The notes: generated by a model not told the origin, from the sequence alone. A stretch of 64,000 bases of DNA from Polytrichum commune (GCA_950295325.1 OX485806.1:35774001-35838000), one strand, 5' to 3'. Counted from the first letter of the stretch, positions 9,181-22,535 are shown. Translations and numbers: made by a program.

Positions 9181-12100
9181 GGGCTTGTTAACCCGAAACC
9201 TATTGGGTCATGGCTTTTGAGAATCTTTCAATTCTTATTGGTTGAGAGTGTCACGGACCCCTACTTTAGGTTTACATAAGGACAATTTTGGATTACAACC
9301 CAGAACATTTTTTTAGTGGATAAAAAAATCTACATGGAATCTCACATGGCAAGTATGCATGATGTTAGCCGGGGATTTGTAAGGGAAACTTACGGGACGG
9401 CTCTTGAAAGTATGTGAGATAGATAGTGCGGCATGTCTTGGGGGACAACCCATGACAATTTAATAAAGATATCTATTCTACTCCTTTCTTGTTTAATTCA
9501 GAATGTGACTATTGGAGTATGTAGTAGGAAAATTTTGGCTATAGCCCTTTCACACGTTCTATAGGATATAGATTGCTCAAATTTGAGGCATAAAGTAAGG
9601 CTAGAACCTTAAAATAATGTGAATGGTAGGCTATAGGCGGTTGCCAACAGTTTCAACCCTAGACAATTGCATATGAGGCCGGCGCTATAAGGGAAATTCC
9701 CATGACGAAGAAGACAAATCATTTGTAATAGACAAATCATATTATAGTTGTGAGAGCTAGTATGAGTAGCACATGCCATAGGCTTAGCGAGAATGTGATA
9801 GAATGTGGGAAGAATATAGCTACAAAATCATGAGATGGGAGTGATGGTTACATGCAAGAGTTGTCTTAACAAAGGAGAAGAAACATTATTCCAAGATCTT
9901 GGGGGGCACACTTCCAATACTTTCCAAAAGGGGTGGAATATAACATAGGGTAACATTAAATTCTTCAAAAGTAAAAATCATAACAAAGTCATAATTAACA
10001 AAGGATGGCCTCTATACGTGATACTTAGGTTAAAGAAACTTATTAGGTGATTTTAGATTTAATATCAAAAAAATGTGACATACATGAACAAATATCCCAT
10101 GAGAAAAAGAAAAAGTTTGTTGAGATAATTATTTTGAAGAATGCCACCAAAGGCCTAATTGTTGTATAAACCTTAGGATACCTTCTCTTATTTGGTTAAT
10201 GAGAATAATCTTTATCCCGTCATCCCAAATAGCGAGATTAATTTCATTCATAACATTTAATATTTCATTCATTAAAGGAAATTCTTAGGGAAGGAGGAAT
10301 GACCTTTCCGAGGCCCTGATGGGGGCTCAATTCCACCCCTTTTCTCTCATGTGTTGTGTGGCTAATAAGGGTGTTTAAACTCATAAGGATGTGCAAGTTT
10401 TGAGTGTGGCGAGGTTAGGTTGTGATTACACAAGCAATGTGCTTCCACTATGAAAACCATGTTTTCTTTTTCTTTGAAATGCTTTAAATTTAGGGTTAGG
10501 AACTTTGTGCGAGGAGAATGTTTGTTTCTTATTTGTTTGGAAGCTTGGTTTAGGGTAAATCCTTCAGCTAGGTAGATAATCTCAACGGCCATTCTCTTAG
10601 CTTAATCATGTCATTAGATTCAAGCTCGATTGCTAGATTTATAGGATTCCATGCTTCAAACTCTAAGTGGAGAGATACCAATTCAATAATATCAACCACG
10701 ACAATGACATATCAACCATCCTCCAAAGTTATATGCATTGGATAATAATGATGATGAGTGTCTAGCATAATTTGTTTCTTTTTGAGGTTAAGTTGTTTAT
10801 GGGTATGCTAGACCTTATTGGTTCATACTTGAATCAATGGTGATGTAATTTCTACACTACATCTCATCAATAAATGTATACCAAAAGTAAATTTCATTGT
10901 TATGTTTTTTGTATTGGAATCTTGAAAATGCCTCTATTACTTCTAGTCCTACTTTCAAAGTTTTTAATTTCTTAATATCAATATACATTTATGGATACAA
11001 GAGCTCCAAAATTTTATAATTTACATACCATCTCATCAAAAGGTTGAATTCCAATATTATGTAATTATGGGGTCCTCATAATGTATGCAGTCATGATAAA
11101 CATGTAATTGATTGCATGATAAACATGTAGTTATGGGGTCCTCGAAATGTATACATTCATGATAGATTGCATGTCAAGTGAAATTTACATAAGTGGGATA
11201 GAGTATAGCTAGGTTTGATGTGTGAGAGGAAAATTCTTGTTGTTTGGATTGCAATTACAAAGAGGAGTTTGGTAAGCATTAGGCTATGGTCTTATAATTG
11301 GATAGTTATTTGAATTAGGCTAACAAAATCATTTGAGTAAGTCTATAACCAAGGGAAAACATTCAGAACGATGATTAGCAATAGTACAAAGTTTGAATTA
11401 CCTTGTAATATAGTATATCAAATAAGAGGGAGGAATAGATTAATGGCAGAGCAAGGTAAGAGTAACTTGACCTTGCTGCTTGGCTCTCGGGGGGTAATCA
11501 TTGGTTGGAGTAGCAATATACACGCGAACAAATGATAGGGTATTTTAAAAACATAGGGGCAAAAAATTATAAATGGACTTAAGAGTAATATAGGGTATCA
11601 AAAATGGCACTAGACATCTTTAAAGTACTATAGGGTATGGAATAATAGGTAATTTGGAATTATAAGTAATGCAAGCCATTTTTCTATTAATCCAAAGTAG
11701 AAAATCACACAATGATAGCATGTGAAAAAAAAAAAAAATTGAAAGTAATACCCCCCTATAAAATAGTGGTTGTTCGCACCTATATCCTCAACTTTTTAAC
11801 ACACTGCCCCCCCCCCCCCCCGAGGCTTGGCTATACTATTACTTGCATATTTTCAAGGAAGGAATTGATTATATAAATAACATTACATAGTTTATAGTGA
11901 TGGCCATAAGCTTGATCCACTGACTATATCTTCATATTGAAGTGATAGCTATAGTCTTCGTGAGATGAAATTGCTAACATGTAAGTTGAACCAAACTACA
12001 ACATGTTTTCATTCATGAAAATTCATAATAAAAATGCCAAATCACAATTAATCAAAAGTTAATTAAGGTTTGCAATAGGGAAAATTAAAATATTACTTGA

Positions 12101-12837
12101 CCCTTGAAGAGGCAGTCACCAAATTATTGCATCTAAAAGGGAGATTGCAAGATTATTTGCCAAGCTATTGAGCTTCATGATTAGTATAGTTGATGGGATT
12201 AAAGTAATAGGAGTTCACATATGAGACGAAAACCCACACGAGAGAATGGGCACAAATGAACCATAAGAGTATGAATTAAGCTTAACTAAGAAGATAATGA
12301 ATGAGTAAAGACATAGATTGCTATTTAAAACCTTAATCCAATGTGACATTAGTCCTTATAAACAATAGCTTAATCTCAAGACCTAGTACCATGGTTTGTT
12401 TCCCTTGGGTTAGTTGTAAGTGATAGCAAAGCATTAACTACATAGTTGTTGTAGAAGGCTATATTTTGTGTAAGTACTATGCAATAATTTTCTACTGTGC
12501 AATACACAAAGTTTATTTCTCTAATTCATACCCTATAAATAGACATTGAATCCTTAAAAAAATTAACATATATAAGCACTAGTACATAAACAAAGCTTCA
12601 AATTTTCTTTCTCCTTTCCTCCAAAATGCATTCTCATATCTAATTAATATATTGATATGAGATCTTTCTTATGATCCCATGTGGGTTTACACTAAGGGCT
12701 TGTGACCTTCAAAAGACTTTGGGCTATAGTCCATGGACTTCTCTATACTCTCACTCAGAAAGCAGGGTATCATGGTAATTTAAGAGCCATGACCTAATGT
12801 CTTTAGTGTAAAATGCCCTAAGGTCAACTTTCTCTTT
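9181..12837. other. Gene-poor AT-rich stretch
   Basis: There is no frame worth calling in 3.7 kb. Visible details are a homopolymer of 15 C (11807-11821), a poly(A) run near 11730, and an imperfect direct repeat around 11064-11150 (TTATGGGGTCCTC...ATGATAAACATG). Confidence 0.6.
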
Positions 12838-13145
12838 GCACCCACTTCTTGTAGGATATACAACACCCAATTACCGCAAAACAATTGGCAAATCCAAATC
12901 ATGCCCACAACCATTTGCCTCATAATTTTTGGAGCTCATATGAAAATTGTATTCATTATCAAGTGAAGATTCTCATGCTTATAAAGTGGTCATATAGGTC
13001 TCCTGTATCATTCGAGTATCAAGCCTAGAATGGTTAGCATAATTTTGCACATAGTCCAATTTCTTCTAAACGTATGTTTTTTTGTTTAGCATCATTTCTT
13101 AGATCCATACCTAACCACATTTCACTCAAATATAGGTGTCCAAGT
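12838..13145 (+). repeat. Dispersed repeat (CATAATTTTTGGAGCTCATA family)
   Basis: Landmarks in order are AAATCATGCCCACAACCATT, CATAATTTTTGGAGCTCATA, AAGTGAAGATT, AGTGGTCATATAGGTC, CCTAGAATGGTTAGCAT and a terminal TATAGGTGTCCAA. Related copies are at 45571-45875 (+), 46480-46766 (-), 48510-48700 (+), 59458-59735 (+) and, partially, 55680-55960 (-). Non-coding, class unknown. Confidence 0.75.
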
Positions 13146-13926
13146 TATTGTTTCATTTGATTGATACATGTCTATCTTAAGTATATTGATTATGGTAAAT
13201 ATTGTGGATTATTGTTAGGTGTATGATGAGTAGTGGATGGGACCAACCTATTCTTTTTTTCATTTAGCCTTCAAGAGTGTTCATCTCACAAGCAACATTG
13301 GAATGATGAATGTTATTTACACATGGGAGGGGAGGGGGGAGATAACTCCCTTATAAAGATATATGAGGTACTTATGATAATGGGATATTTTAGGGGGCTT
13401 TGAAGTAATGTACATATTCATGGAACATTCCACACATATCATTGATGTTTTTGAAACATAATTATCATATTCTTAAAATGTATTTTCAATCCCTTAGATA
13501 TTTTTGAATGTATTTATAGATTTTGTTTTAATGAGTTGAAGGTGTCAAAGTGTCAAATTGTGACAAACTCAAAGAGCATATATCTTATGTTCCAAAGTGG
13601 TTATTAAAGTGTGCACAAAGTGGTTTAAGGTTGAGTAGTTGTTTAGCATTGACTTGTTGGCTAAGGGTGAGTTCCCACGTAGGCCATTCATCCACTAGAT
13701 TCTAGATACTAGTGGGTCGGAGGTGTTCGTATGTAGTTAAGCACGAGCTGCCATCCAATCACATTCTCGTGGTCCGCTAGAATATGGAGGGCCGTGGACA
13801 TGGGCTACTAGACTTCCACGCGTCCATTATAGAATCTTTTACTTACAAGAGCCAATCACTGATGGATTAAGACTAGTTGAAGACTCAAGAGAACCAATGT
13901 TGGTCTAAGCTTAGAACTCCATCCTT
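13146..13926. other. No gene recognised
   Basis: Nothing called here. The 5' part of the pogo-like gene that follows might begin in this stretch, but I could not extend its frame upstream of 13927. Confidence 0.4.
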
Positions 13927-14053
13927 GGTAACCGGGAGGAGGAGGTTAGTAGGTAAGAGATTATTGAATTTGCCAAACGAATGATGGTGATTGGTCATCC
14001 CCTAACCCTTGGTCAATTGAAGCTCAAGGTGGCAGAGGTGACTCAAGATAGAC

Positions 14054-15551
14054 CACGGGGAGGTCACTCAGTAGAATTTTTGTGTACCACGTGCGGCGGA
14101 GGGGTATTTGTTTAGGGGCTATTTACCTCCAAGGCACGAATTAAAAGCTCCCTATAATTACATAATATTCTAAAATGGCCTATTTTTTTGTACCCTACCA
14201 TTACTTATAAAGCCCATGTCATTGAAATTTTTTGTAGTCTATATTCCTTTTAATTAAAAAAACTGAATTTAAGAATGTATGCAATGCAAAAGTGATGGGA
14301 AAAGCATGGCAACAAAAAAATATAAAAATTACGTACCAGTGCAAAAACCAAGTGCAAAAACTTAAAGTGAAAATACAAAAAGAAGACTTAGGATGGAACA
14401 CAACATGATTGAGTGTGTGTTTACAAACACAACAAGATTGTGTGTGTGTTCACAAACACAACACCCGCTCCATAAAAATCCTTTATTCAAAAACACTTTA
14501 CATGCTAGTGAAGACCAAAACCATATAGTGTGAAACACTTTAAGCTTGGTCATGAATCTTATACAGTTCATTATGTCACAAACTTGGACATTTGCTCTGA
14601 ATCATTCCTATCAAAAGTGTACACCTCATTTGTAGAATTGTAGCTCATGGTTACCGTAGATATAATGCAATCTACATCAATCCATTTGCTATCCGTGTGA
14701 TCATACTTAAATTTGTTACGGCCTGGATATTTTCTATAATATTGCAACATTACTTCGATGTGGGGATTATTAGGATTTCTCCTCCCTGATTCCTCCGTTC
14801 GAGCAAGGAGGTCAACCGCTTGCCTAAGTACTCCAAATTGTTTCCCATTGCGCCGCCGCATAGCCTGCACCCTACCCACCCACCATGAATTGGAATCTAC
14901 TCCGTTCAATATGTTAGTAGCATTTCCAACTTTAACATCAGTCATTGAACGTCCCCTTTTTCGTTTGGCAGTGGATTTTACAGTTGACAATAGCATTGTT
15001 GTGCTCCGTTGGACAAAATGCACCCCACAATCAGATCCTATAGATAACAAACTTGATCCACATGAAGATCTTGCTTGGAGACAATTATCATGGTTGTTGA
15101 AATGAATACTATGTTTAATTCTTGCTAATCTATCTTTGGATAGAAAAACATTACCATTGAGTTGCGAGAAATGTTGACTTGTAAATGGAATGCCCATCAA
15201 CTTCTACGGTTGGCAAAAATTTTCCGGTTCTCTGTACTGAGGCTTCCAATTTCATCCATTTTTGGGTGAATGATGAGTAATTTTTCATCCATCCCTTGTG
15301 ATGCATGCGTACGAAATTGATTCTGCTAAACATACATCCTAAGATCCTTATTTTTAGCCCTCATATTATTTTTACTAAAAGGGAATGGCCCATATTTTAT
15401 ACCTATCTATTTTACTTGTAATGGGCTTATGTACTTTTAATGGACCCTTCATTATTTGGAATTCTTTTATAATTTTTATGTCAAATGATTTAAATCCTCC
15501 CTATATTATGCCACACGTCGTTTTTAAAATGCACTAAGTGACCTCCCCGTG
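14054..15551. mobile_element. CACGGG-family DNA transposon, 1498 bp, inserted in a pogo-like gene
   Basis: The ends CACGGGGAGGTCACTCAGTA (14054) and CTAAGTGACCTCCCCGTG (ends 15551) are flanked by a perfect 8-bp duplication AGATAGAC (14046-14053 and 15552-15559). The outer 150-200 bp on each side match the 29128 and 32324 copies: left CCACGTGCGGCG and CCCTATAATTAC; right CCTTCATTATTTGGAATTC, ATTATGCC and CGTCGTTTTTAAAATGCAC. It is longer than the other simple copies because it carries about 1 kb of internal sequence with a minus-strand coding fragment. An 8-bp duplication points to hAT or another 8-bp superfamily. Confidence 0.9.
14571..15333 (-). pseudogene. Unidentified protein-coding fragment carried inside the 14054-15551 element
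   Basis: Two minus-strand frames, 15333-15151 and 15200-14571, appear to be one protein broken by a frameshift near 15180. The first ends in TGKFLPTVEVDGHSIYKSTF and the second continues HFSQLNGNVFLSKDRLARIK. Further along are a basic patch KSTAKRKRGRSM, WWVGRVQAMRRRNGKQFG and SKWIDVDCIISTVTMSY. The composition is protein-like over about 250 residues, but I do not recognise the family. It is either cargo captured by the transposon or a remnant of the element's own protein. No zinc-finger BED or hAT dimerisation motif is seen. Confidence 0.5.
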
Positions 15552-16929
15552 AGATAGACCCATCCCTTTTCGCAACCAAGTTCTCGGACCGGGATGGGTC
15601 AAGTGGTTCCGCCTAAGACAAGCTTTGGAGCAAAATCATGTGAAAGGTCTTTGTCCCATGAATGTTAAAGCACTCTATGACAACCTCATTGATGCTTACG
15701 GGTCTCACAACTACACACCGGATAGAATTTGGAATGCCAACGAATCGGGAGCTCAAGCTCAAGCCGGTCACAACAAGGGGACCATTGTCCTTGCTTCCAA
15801 AGGCATTCGACAAGATCACACAAGGACTCCCAACGAGCGGGAACATGTGTTAGTTGTAAGTTGCATCAATATAAATGGAGGCTCTATCCCTAACTTCTAC
15901 ATACTCAAGGGTAAGCAATTTAATCATAATTAGGTCTGATGGAGACCAAATTATGGACGAGCCCCCCTGTCCAAGAGAAAGTCCACATTATTTTCAAATT
16001 ATTGATGTATTATAATACATAAACATCTTCAAATCAAAAAATTATTCCGTATTATGGATGGTCTCAATGTGCACTACATCACTCCATTCTAAGTTCCGTA
16101 AAATTATTCTTTGGTATGAATGTACAAGGATAATATGGATGGATAATCTGTTACAAATTATTTTGCACTAGCTGCCACTCCGGGGCCGGGAGCTTGCCAC
16201 TACTTCGTTGAAGTGGAGGGGGGTGAAGGAGATGTGAGCATCAGCAATGAGCACAACGTTGAGGAATACGATGTTATACCAAGCACTCAAGAGATTGAAG
16301 ACGACCTCGGGGACACAGCAGAGCCGAGCATCTCTAGGTTCCTAACCCTACTTTTGATACATGAATCAAGCACTTGGAGAAAAAATGTGGAGCAACCTTT
16401 GATCGACTACTCGAAATGAATCCTCGTGACATCAAATCAATACGTTCAGCCTTGGAGGTGAAGGCTGAACGTGCGGATGAAGCAAAGAAAGAAAGAGAGA
16501 AGAGGCAAGCAAGGAACAAGAAGGCGACAGAGAGGGCATCAAAGGAAGAGGAGAAGCGATTGAAGGTCTTGAACAAGGCAACAAGTAAGAGGAAATTTGA
16601 TGCGGAGTGGTCACTGAAACATTGCAAAGAAGTTGGTGAGAGACTCCATCAAACAATCAAAGTAGGTTCACCAATCCCACGTCGAGGATACATTGCACCA
16701 TTTTGTGGCCAGTCCCCACCCATTTGCAGGCACAACATGCGTGTTGCAATTGCGCAGAGGGCGTGCCAACAAACAAGGCCTCACCATGACTGATTCGCAT
16801 GAGCAAACACCCATGTGGGCTTCTAGGCCATTGTCAAATTCTATGCCCGTGGACGTGGCCACAAAGCATCCAGAGAACAATTGTGTGCGAGTGAAACCTC
16901 CACAAGAGCCGACTTGTTTAGGCACTTGA

Positions 16930-17693
16930 AGACAGTTGATGTCCAGGAAGGTTTTTGGGCATAATCAATCAGCTGAGATCCTAGTGTCTCCAAGTCCAAC
17001 TGGTTTATAGCACATCGACATCTTTCAGGTTTCTTTCTTCATCTGAGGCATACTCTCTACATTCCTCAAATACAATCAGTAGTTTTCCTGAAGTTCTGTA
17101 AATGTGTATGAAATATTTGTGGAAACCTACGCCTTGTGCTCCATTACCTTCTATTACGGTAATTTACACTTAATTAGTTTGAATGTGTATGAATACTTGT
17201 GAAAGTAGACGGCATTAACTCAAATATTATAGAATAAACATACTAAAAATAAATCACTAATATCAGTTTTATTTTAGAATGACAAAAGACCCTTTCAAAT
17301 GGTAAGTCGCAAAAATTATAACCTTAGTGCTAATGAGGATTTCGTAATATTTTAGACTTCCAAGTTAATTACGTGTTTTATTGACGGTTTCACTTTGAAA
17401 AGTCAAAAATTTGAAGTTGGGCGGAGCGGGCAACAATTTTGGGTTGGGATTTGAAAATTTTAAACTTTTTTTTGTGAAGGGGGGGGGGGGGTTGGCCAAG
17501 GGTGCCAAATCGCACGCCCTAGCATGTATCCACCTCCCCCCTAAAAGTTCGTAGGGGGAGGTTTAGCATCTGCCATTTTTTTGTTTTGCGAGATCAAAAA
17601 GATTCTAGTGCACTAAGAACAAATTGCTTGGACATTGTGTGCAAAAAATAGGAGAGTTCAAAATTTCATTTGTAGGCAACTTAGGGCATATGG
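16930..17693. repeat. 3' flank of the pogo-like element, shared with 63.03-63.18 kb
   Basis: 16952-17000 (TTTTTGGGCATAATC, then TAGTGTCTCCAAGTCCA) recurs at 63026-63077. Similarity fades through GAGGCATACTCT... and ...AGTAGTTTTCCT to about 17095. This is probably the terminal region of the same transposon family. The remainder has no frame and includes a poly(G) run near 17480. Confidence 0.5.
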
Positions 17694-18033
17694 GGTCCCA
17701 AGTCCCACTCATGTTAGCAAGTCCCAACATGGAGGCAAAGTCCCAACTTTGGAGCCTCAAGAAACCATTAAAATATGGTTGTTTATAATCAAAGTTGGAT
17801 CTTGATTATTTTAAGCAAAAATATTCACAAGACTGGTGTTAAGAGGTTGTTGAGAGTTGGGTCTACCTTTTTTGCTCGACCCAACCCTCAACACAAGTCC
17901 ATGTCTCGCCTCCAAAAAGTGTTGCCTCAGGCATCCATGCCATACTTGGAACTCCGTGTGAGTGGTAAGTCCCAACTTCCAAGCTCTCAACAACCGAGAT
18001 TGCACGGATTGACCTCGAGTGACTTGGGACCCG
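17694..18033. repeat. Inverted repeat GGGTCCCAAGTC, 340 bp apart
   Basis: GGGTCCCAAGTCCCAC (about 17694) and GTGACTTGGGACCC (ends about 18033) are inverted with a small gap. The interior repeats AAGTCCCAAC at least three times. It may be a small DNA element, but no target duplication is evident. Confidence 0.35.
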
Positions 18034-20234
18034 TGTGAACCAACCCTTACAACGCCTTTGTAAGATGTTTACATGGTGTACATCTTCATAATAAATATGT
18101 ACCTATTATATAACATTTGTAGGTATTGGAATTTAGGTCAGGTCTTGGTTCAGACTAAATTCTGAATTTGAACCCACCTTGCATATCCTTCTTATGATCC
18201 CCGTACAATGCTCAATTGGGTCCAGAACCAACATAGTATTGTGATGAACACTTTGCCATGAGATTCAAGGATGCCATATACAATTAATTGTATACACTTA
18301 CATTTTCTCATTTCCTTTTCACGAGGGTGTATGATTCCCAGCCAGGGTACAATAGTCTTCCTTACCTTAGGAGTATTTGAGGTCAGGACTCTCATGAGTC
18401 TTTCCCTTTTGGGTACGAAATTGAACACACTCAATTGCAAAAGGTGACCAAAACACAACCACCTAGAGGAAAAACCCCACACACCCAGGGCTTTGAGCGG
18501 ACACATCATTTCCAGCTGATATATTCGTCACATCTTAGGGGTTGTTAATATCATGGACTATGAAGTCGTTTCAAGGCCATGTAAAATTTGTGATTGGTTG
18601 TTGAATTTGTCATGGGACCACTTTAGTTTTCACCGAAGTGGTCAGAGTGATCATGGAGTTCGAGGTCCCCAAAAGACATATTTAAGGCCTACATTATCCA
18701 CTGGCATGGTCCAACGGGTTCTGCAGCGGGAGAGGCAATAGGGGTGTTCTAGTAGAAAAATGCAAGGGCCCATGGTAAAGAAATATTTTTATGATGATTT
18801 TATAATGATTTTTTTGGGGGGAAGAGAATATCAAGACAAGACAAGACAAGAGAATGATCAAACTTGAATTTCTTTTCTTTTCTTTCCAAAACTACCCTTT
18901 TTGGGCATTTATTAAAAAAAATCAACGCATTCGCTTTTTGGTGCATGGTTATTCCTCTTGGTCCACATTCGGTTTACCTAGTGAGGGACCCTAACTCCAC
19001 CCAAATTTCCATAAAGTTCGGCCTAAATGTGCATATTGTACACAAATATCTTTACTTTTCAGGGGGGGGCATGAAATTCAATCGACATATTCCAAGATCA
19101 TGGAACCGACCCACATGGCTGAATAACGTCATTGAAATATTAATTTTGTATACGAAGGTCTGCCAAGCTGCCGCCCCTGAACACTCCCGTAAGGGCCAGA
19201 AGTAAAGAGCAGCAAGGACACTCTTGAACAAGTTAAACACAAAGAAGAAGAAGAAGGGGCCGGGGTGTGATGGGGAGATAAGTTACGAATGCTGTTTCAG
19301 CCGCTTTTGATGGCTTTGAAGTTATTGACGGCCATGTGAGATTGGCATCCAAAACATCTGGCGACATGCTTCAGCAACGACCTGTGTCTTATAAGTGCCT
19401 TTTCTTTTCTTTTCTTTTTTTCCTCTGGGCTTAATTCGTGAGGCTCGATTGCATGGGAAATAACGACGGGGTGTCTTTTTACCCTTGGAAGAATCAGAAG
19501 TTGGGAAAAAGAGGGTCAAAAAGCCAACCAAGGCAACATGGCTTGCTGGGTCACAACCGACTCTGCACCAAAATGCCACGTAATCGGCCTGTGCCATCAC
19601 CAACACATGTGTTGTGTTATGGTAGACAAACCCACTTTTAATAGCCACCTCAATCTTAATACAGAGAATTTCCTAACGCCATGAAGTTTCACACATGTAG
19701 CCGTCATTCTCTTATCTGGAATGTTGGAAATAGGTAGTGACCAGTTGAGAGAGGAGTTGTAGATGTTGAGGGGTTGAGCATGTTGGAAAAGGTAAGTTAA
19801 AAAAAGCACGGATTTGGGTTCTTTGGAAAATGCACTGGATTTACTCGAGTTTTTGTGTACCGGTCGTTAAAAAAAGGTTGCCCTATGATGTGAATATGCC
19901 TTTGGAATTTACTGCAATTTCATTACTTCAAATTTTATCGTGATTATTTTGGTTTAACATCGTGATACCAATTTCTAGGCCTATAAAATCACTTTGTTAT
20001 CATACATGCACCACACTCATGCCAAATTGCTCGAGTTATTGGAAATGGGTCTATCTTACTTTAGTCGTCCCCTTGTGATCTAACTTCAAATTTTTAGGGA
20101 AATATTTGCAGCTTATCGTCCCCTTTAAACCATGATAAAGTAAACAAAAACATATGGCATTTTCATTATGCATTGTGCAACCAACATGTAATAGTGACAA
20201 GATTCATATTTATTTACAATTTTCAAAACAATGC
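18034..20234. other. No gene recognised; partial dispersed repeat at 18975-19115
   Basis: 18990-19115 (CTCCACCCAAATTTCC, then CATATTCCAAGATCATGGAA and CGACCCACATGG) is related to 25835-25960 and to the complement of 39776-39900. Simple-sequence patches are ACAAG repeats (18835-18850) and CTTTT repeats (19395-19425). Frames up to 113 codons are unsupported. Confidence 0.5.
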
Positions 20235-20237
20235 TAA

Positions 20238-20508
20238 GGGTGGGTTTACATTAGGGTCCAAGAACAAAGAGACTCCAAAACCTTGCAAGCCTAGTGGTTC
20301 AAAGTAATTTTTTTGACCCCAGGAGTTCACACTAGGACATGAGTCCAAAGTTTGAGAACATAAAGCATTGTTAATGTGGCACCACTATCCTGCCAAAACT
20401 TGTGGGTCCTAACTCAAGAAAACATTCCAACCATTTTGAGAACCCAAACGTCAAGCTTGGGTTCAATCTTGAGTCCAATGATATTTGGACCTTAATATAA
20501 ATCCCACC
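20238..20508. mobile_element. Probable PIF/Harbinger-type MITE, 271 bp
   Basis: GGGTGGGTTTACATTAGGGT (20238) and a right end that complements to GGTGGGATTTATATTAAGGT (ends 20508) form an imperfect inverted repeat of about 25 bp, both followed inward by CCAA. Flanks are TAA on the left and TAG on the right, so a decayed 3-bp duplication is possible. The interior repeats AGTCCAA/TTGGACC motifs and has no ORF. Confidence 0.5.
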
Positions 20509-20511
20509 TAG

Positions 20512-22535
20512 TGTTTAAGGGTTGGGCCTAAGGGCTAAGAGACACAAGAATGGTTACTGGACATACTTTTCTAAAACAGGGTCCTATAGCTAAGATTTTT
20601 TTGTTAAAAAGAAAAAGAAAAGGAAAGACAAGGAAATAGCGGGATAGCACATAAGCCCTCACATAAATCTCTAGGAAATCACATGACATGATATATGGCT
20701 CAAATGATAGTATTTCCGTGCATCTAAAGTTTTTGTATAGATTTAGCCAATTTATTAGGTATGCGATTTAACATGTCAAAGAGGCCAATATGTTTCTCAT
20801 ACGATTCCTTTTTAAGACCACATTTGTATGAATAGCTGAGCAATTGAAGATTTTTAGTCGAAAATTGACTTGACATGCTCTCCATCCCTATGATTTAGAA
20901 TAACATATACTTAGTAGAATTTTCTCCACGTGTTATCAAAGGACATGCACAAAAATGAAGCCTTTTAGATGGAATTAGGGCTAAGAGTTTAGCAGTTAAA
21001 GTAATTGGGAGGAAGAGCATGAGAACCTCACACACATCAATTTTACGTACCTCCGTATTTTAATGGAGATGCATTTAGTATGTGCTAGGACACCAAGTCA
21101 TGGTACATGACCTTCCAACCCAAGCATCAAGGTGGATGATCTTAAGATATTAATGTCCTTAAATGGTTTTAGAAGTGTAGGTACATGTATAAAGAATAGG
21201 GTTGTCATGACTCATGGCTAGAGATAACATGGATGGAGTCCACTCCTGAAAGGAGGCCATAGGATGTGGTCAAAAAGTCTCTTCATTCATGCTTGTTTTC
21301 AAGAGAGCGGCATTTACATTCATTAAAATGGATGATTGTTACGTAATTACCTATCATATTGCCAAATAATGGGATACAAGACATTACCTTGGGGGGGGTG
21401 ACTCAAAAAAAGAGCTAGAATGGTGCAACCAAAGATATGGTGTACTTTTTTATTTGTACCAGAAAAATTCAAAATGTTTGGAGGTAATATATTATGGACA
21501 AAATATGCCATATTGGATTATAACTAATATAAGGTCCTATATAACCTATCCAATTTGGTTTTTTTAAAAGATATAATATACCGTGTGGGATAAACCATCT
21601 TCATGTTGGTAATGGAGCAATTGTGTGTTGTTTGTGGCATTGAATATGTAATAATACTCTAAACCTAACATTTTAGAATTTATGGTCATCAATTAAAAAA
21701 AACAACTACCAATTGGACCAAACTGTTTCATGGTGTCATTCCTTGATAACTTAGAAATATATTTGTCTTTAGTCTTTGGATTTCACTTTTCTATTTTGAT
21801 TTAATTTATTATAGTAAATTAACGGGTTGAATTAATTACCCCCCTTCACAATTTGTAAGTAACTATATGGACCCTTAACACACCATGAAGTAGATAATTA
21901 GATAATTGAACAAAATATCTAGTTAATCTAGGCCATCAAAACACATAATACTCCTCGGTCGCACATGATATACAACCCTCCCCAAGAAGTCAACCCCCCT
22001 GTGGACATTACGACGCCACAATTGGGAGTTTGTGATTACTTTCCAAGTCCTTTTATATTATGGATTGGGTGCCACACATTTAGTTGTTGACAAGCATAAA
22101 TGTTACGTACGTGCTTTGCAAATATAAGCACATGCATGTGTCCGATCAAAGCCTTCAGACAAAGCCCCCTCTATAATATACCCACGGTGGTGGACAATGA
22201 GCGATTTCGGTTAGAAATGAGTGGAAAAGTATGTATGTCAGCGTACTTCTTTTGTCTTTTTTTTTGGCACAAATGTCAGCGTACTTTTGAAGGCCTCAAA
22301 ACTTAAAAGCCAATGATAGCGGAATACATTGCCATGTCATTTGGGCCAGTGTGTATGTTTGACAAAGTTTTTGCAAGTTTTTCACTTTTGACAGGCGCAA
22401 ACTCGCACACAAAAAAACATGCACGTCAATTGACATGCACAATTTAGAACTTGACACGTACTATGACTTGTGAAGAAAAAAAACACACGTCAATTGACAC
22501 GCTAGAAATTGAAATGACATGTAACACTAGGCAAA
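20512..22535. other. No gene recognised
   Basis: AT-rich sequence with no frame above 70 codons that looks coding. The tandem CACGTCAATTGACA palindromes (22424-22500, two copies) are the only visible structure. Confidence 0.5.

Larger units (their letters stand above)
13927..16793 (+). pseudogene. Pogo/Tigger-type (DDE_1) transposase pseudogene, interrupted
   Basis: The first part (13927-14053) reads EEIIEFAKRM-like sequence after one in-frame TAA (13954-13956), then GHPLTLGQLKLKVAEVTQDR. It resumes at 15560 with GPGWVKWF, NVKALYDNLIDAYGSHNYTP, DRIWNANESGAQ and CININGGSIPNFYILKGK. These are DNA-binding (Tc5/psq-type) and DDE_1 nuclease hallmarks. The first catalytic Asp of the usual W-N-x-D-E-(S/T)-G motif is Asn here (about 15736-15738). 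The remaining catalytic region is missing after 15933. A charged coiled-coil-like C-terminal part (16374-16793, KKEREKRQARNKKATERASK) follows in another frame. A DNA transposon occupies 14054-15551, and removing it with one 8-bp duplication joins the two parts in frame. Confidence 0.75.

Noticed and set aside
11807-11821. Run of 15 C (and G-runs near 17480 and 53208)
   Set aside because: Simple homopolymers, prone to assembly error; not evidence of a structured element by themselves.
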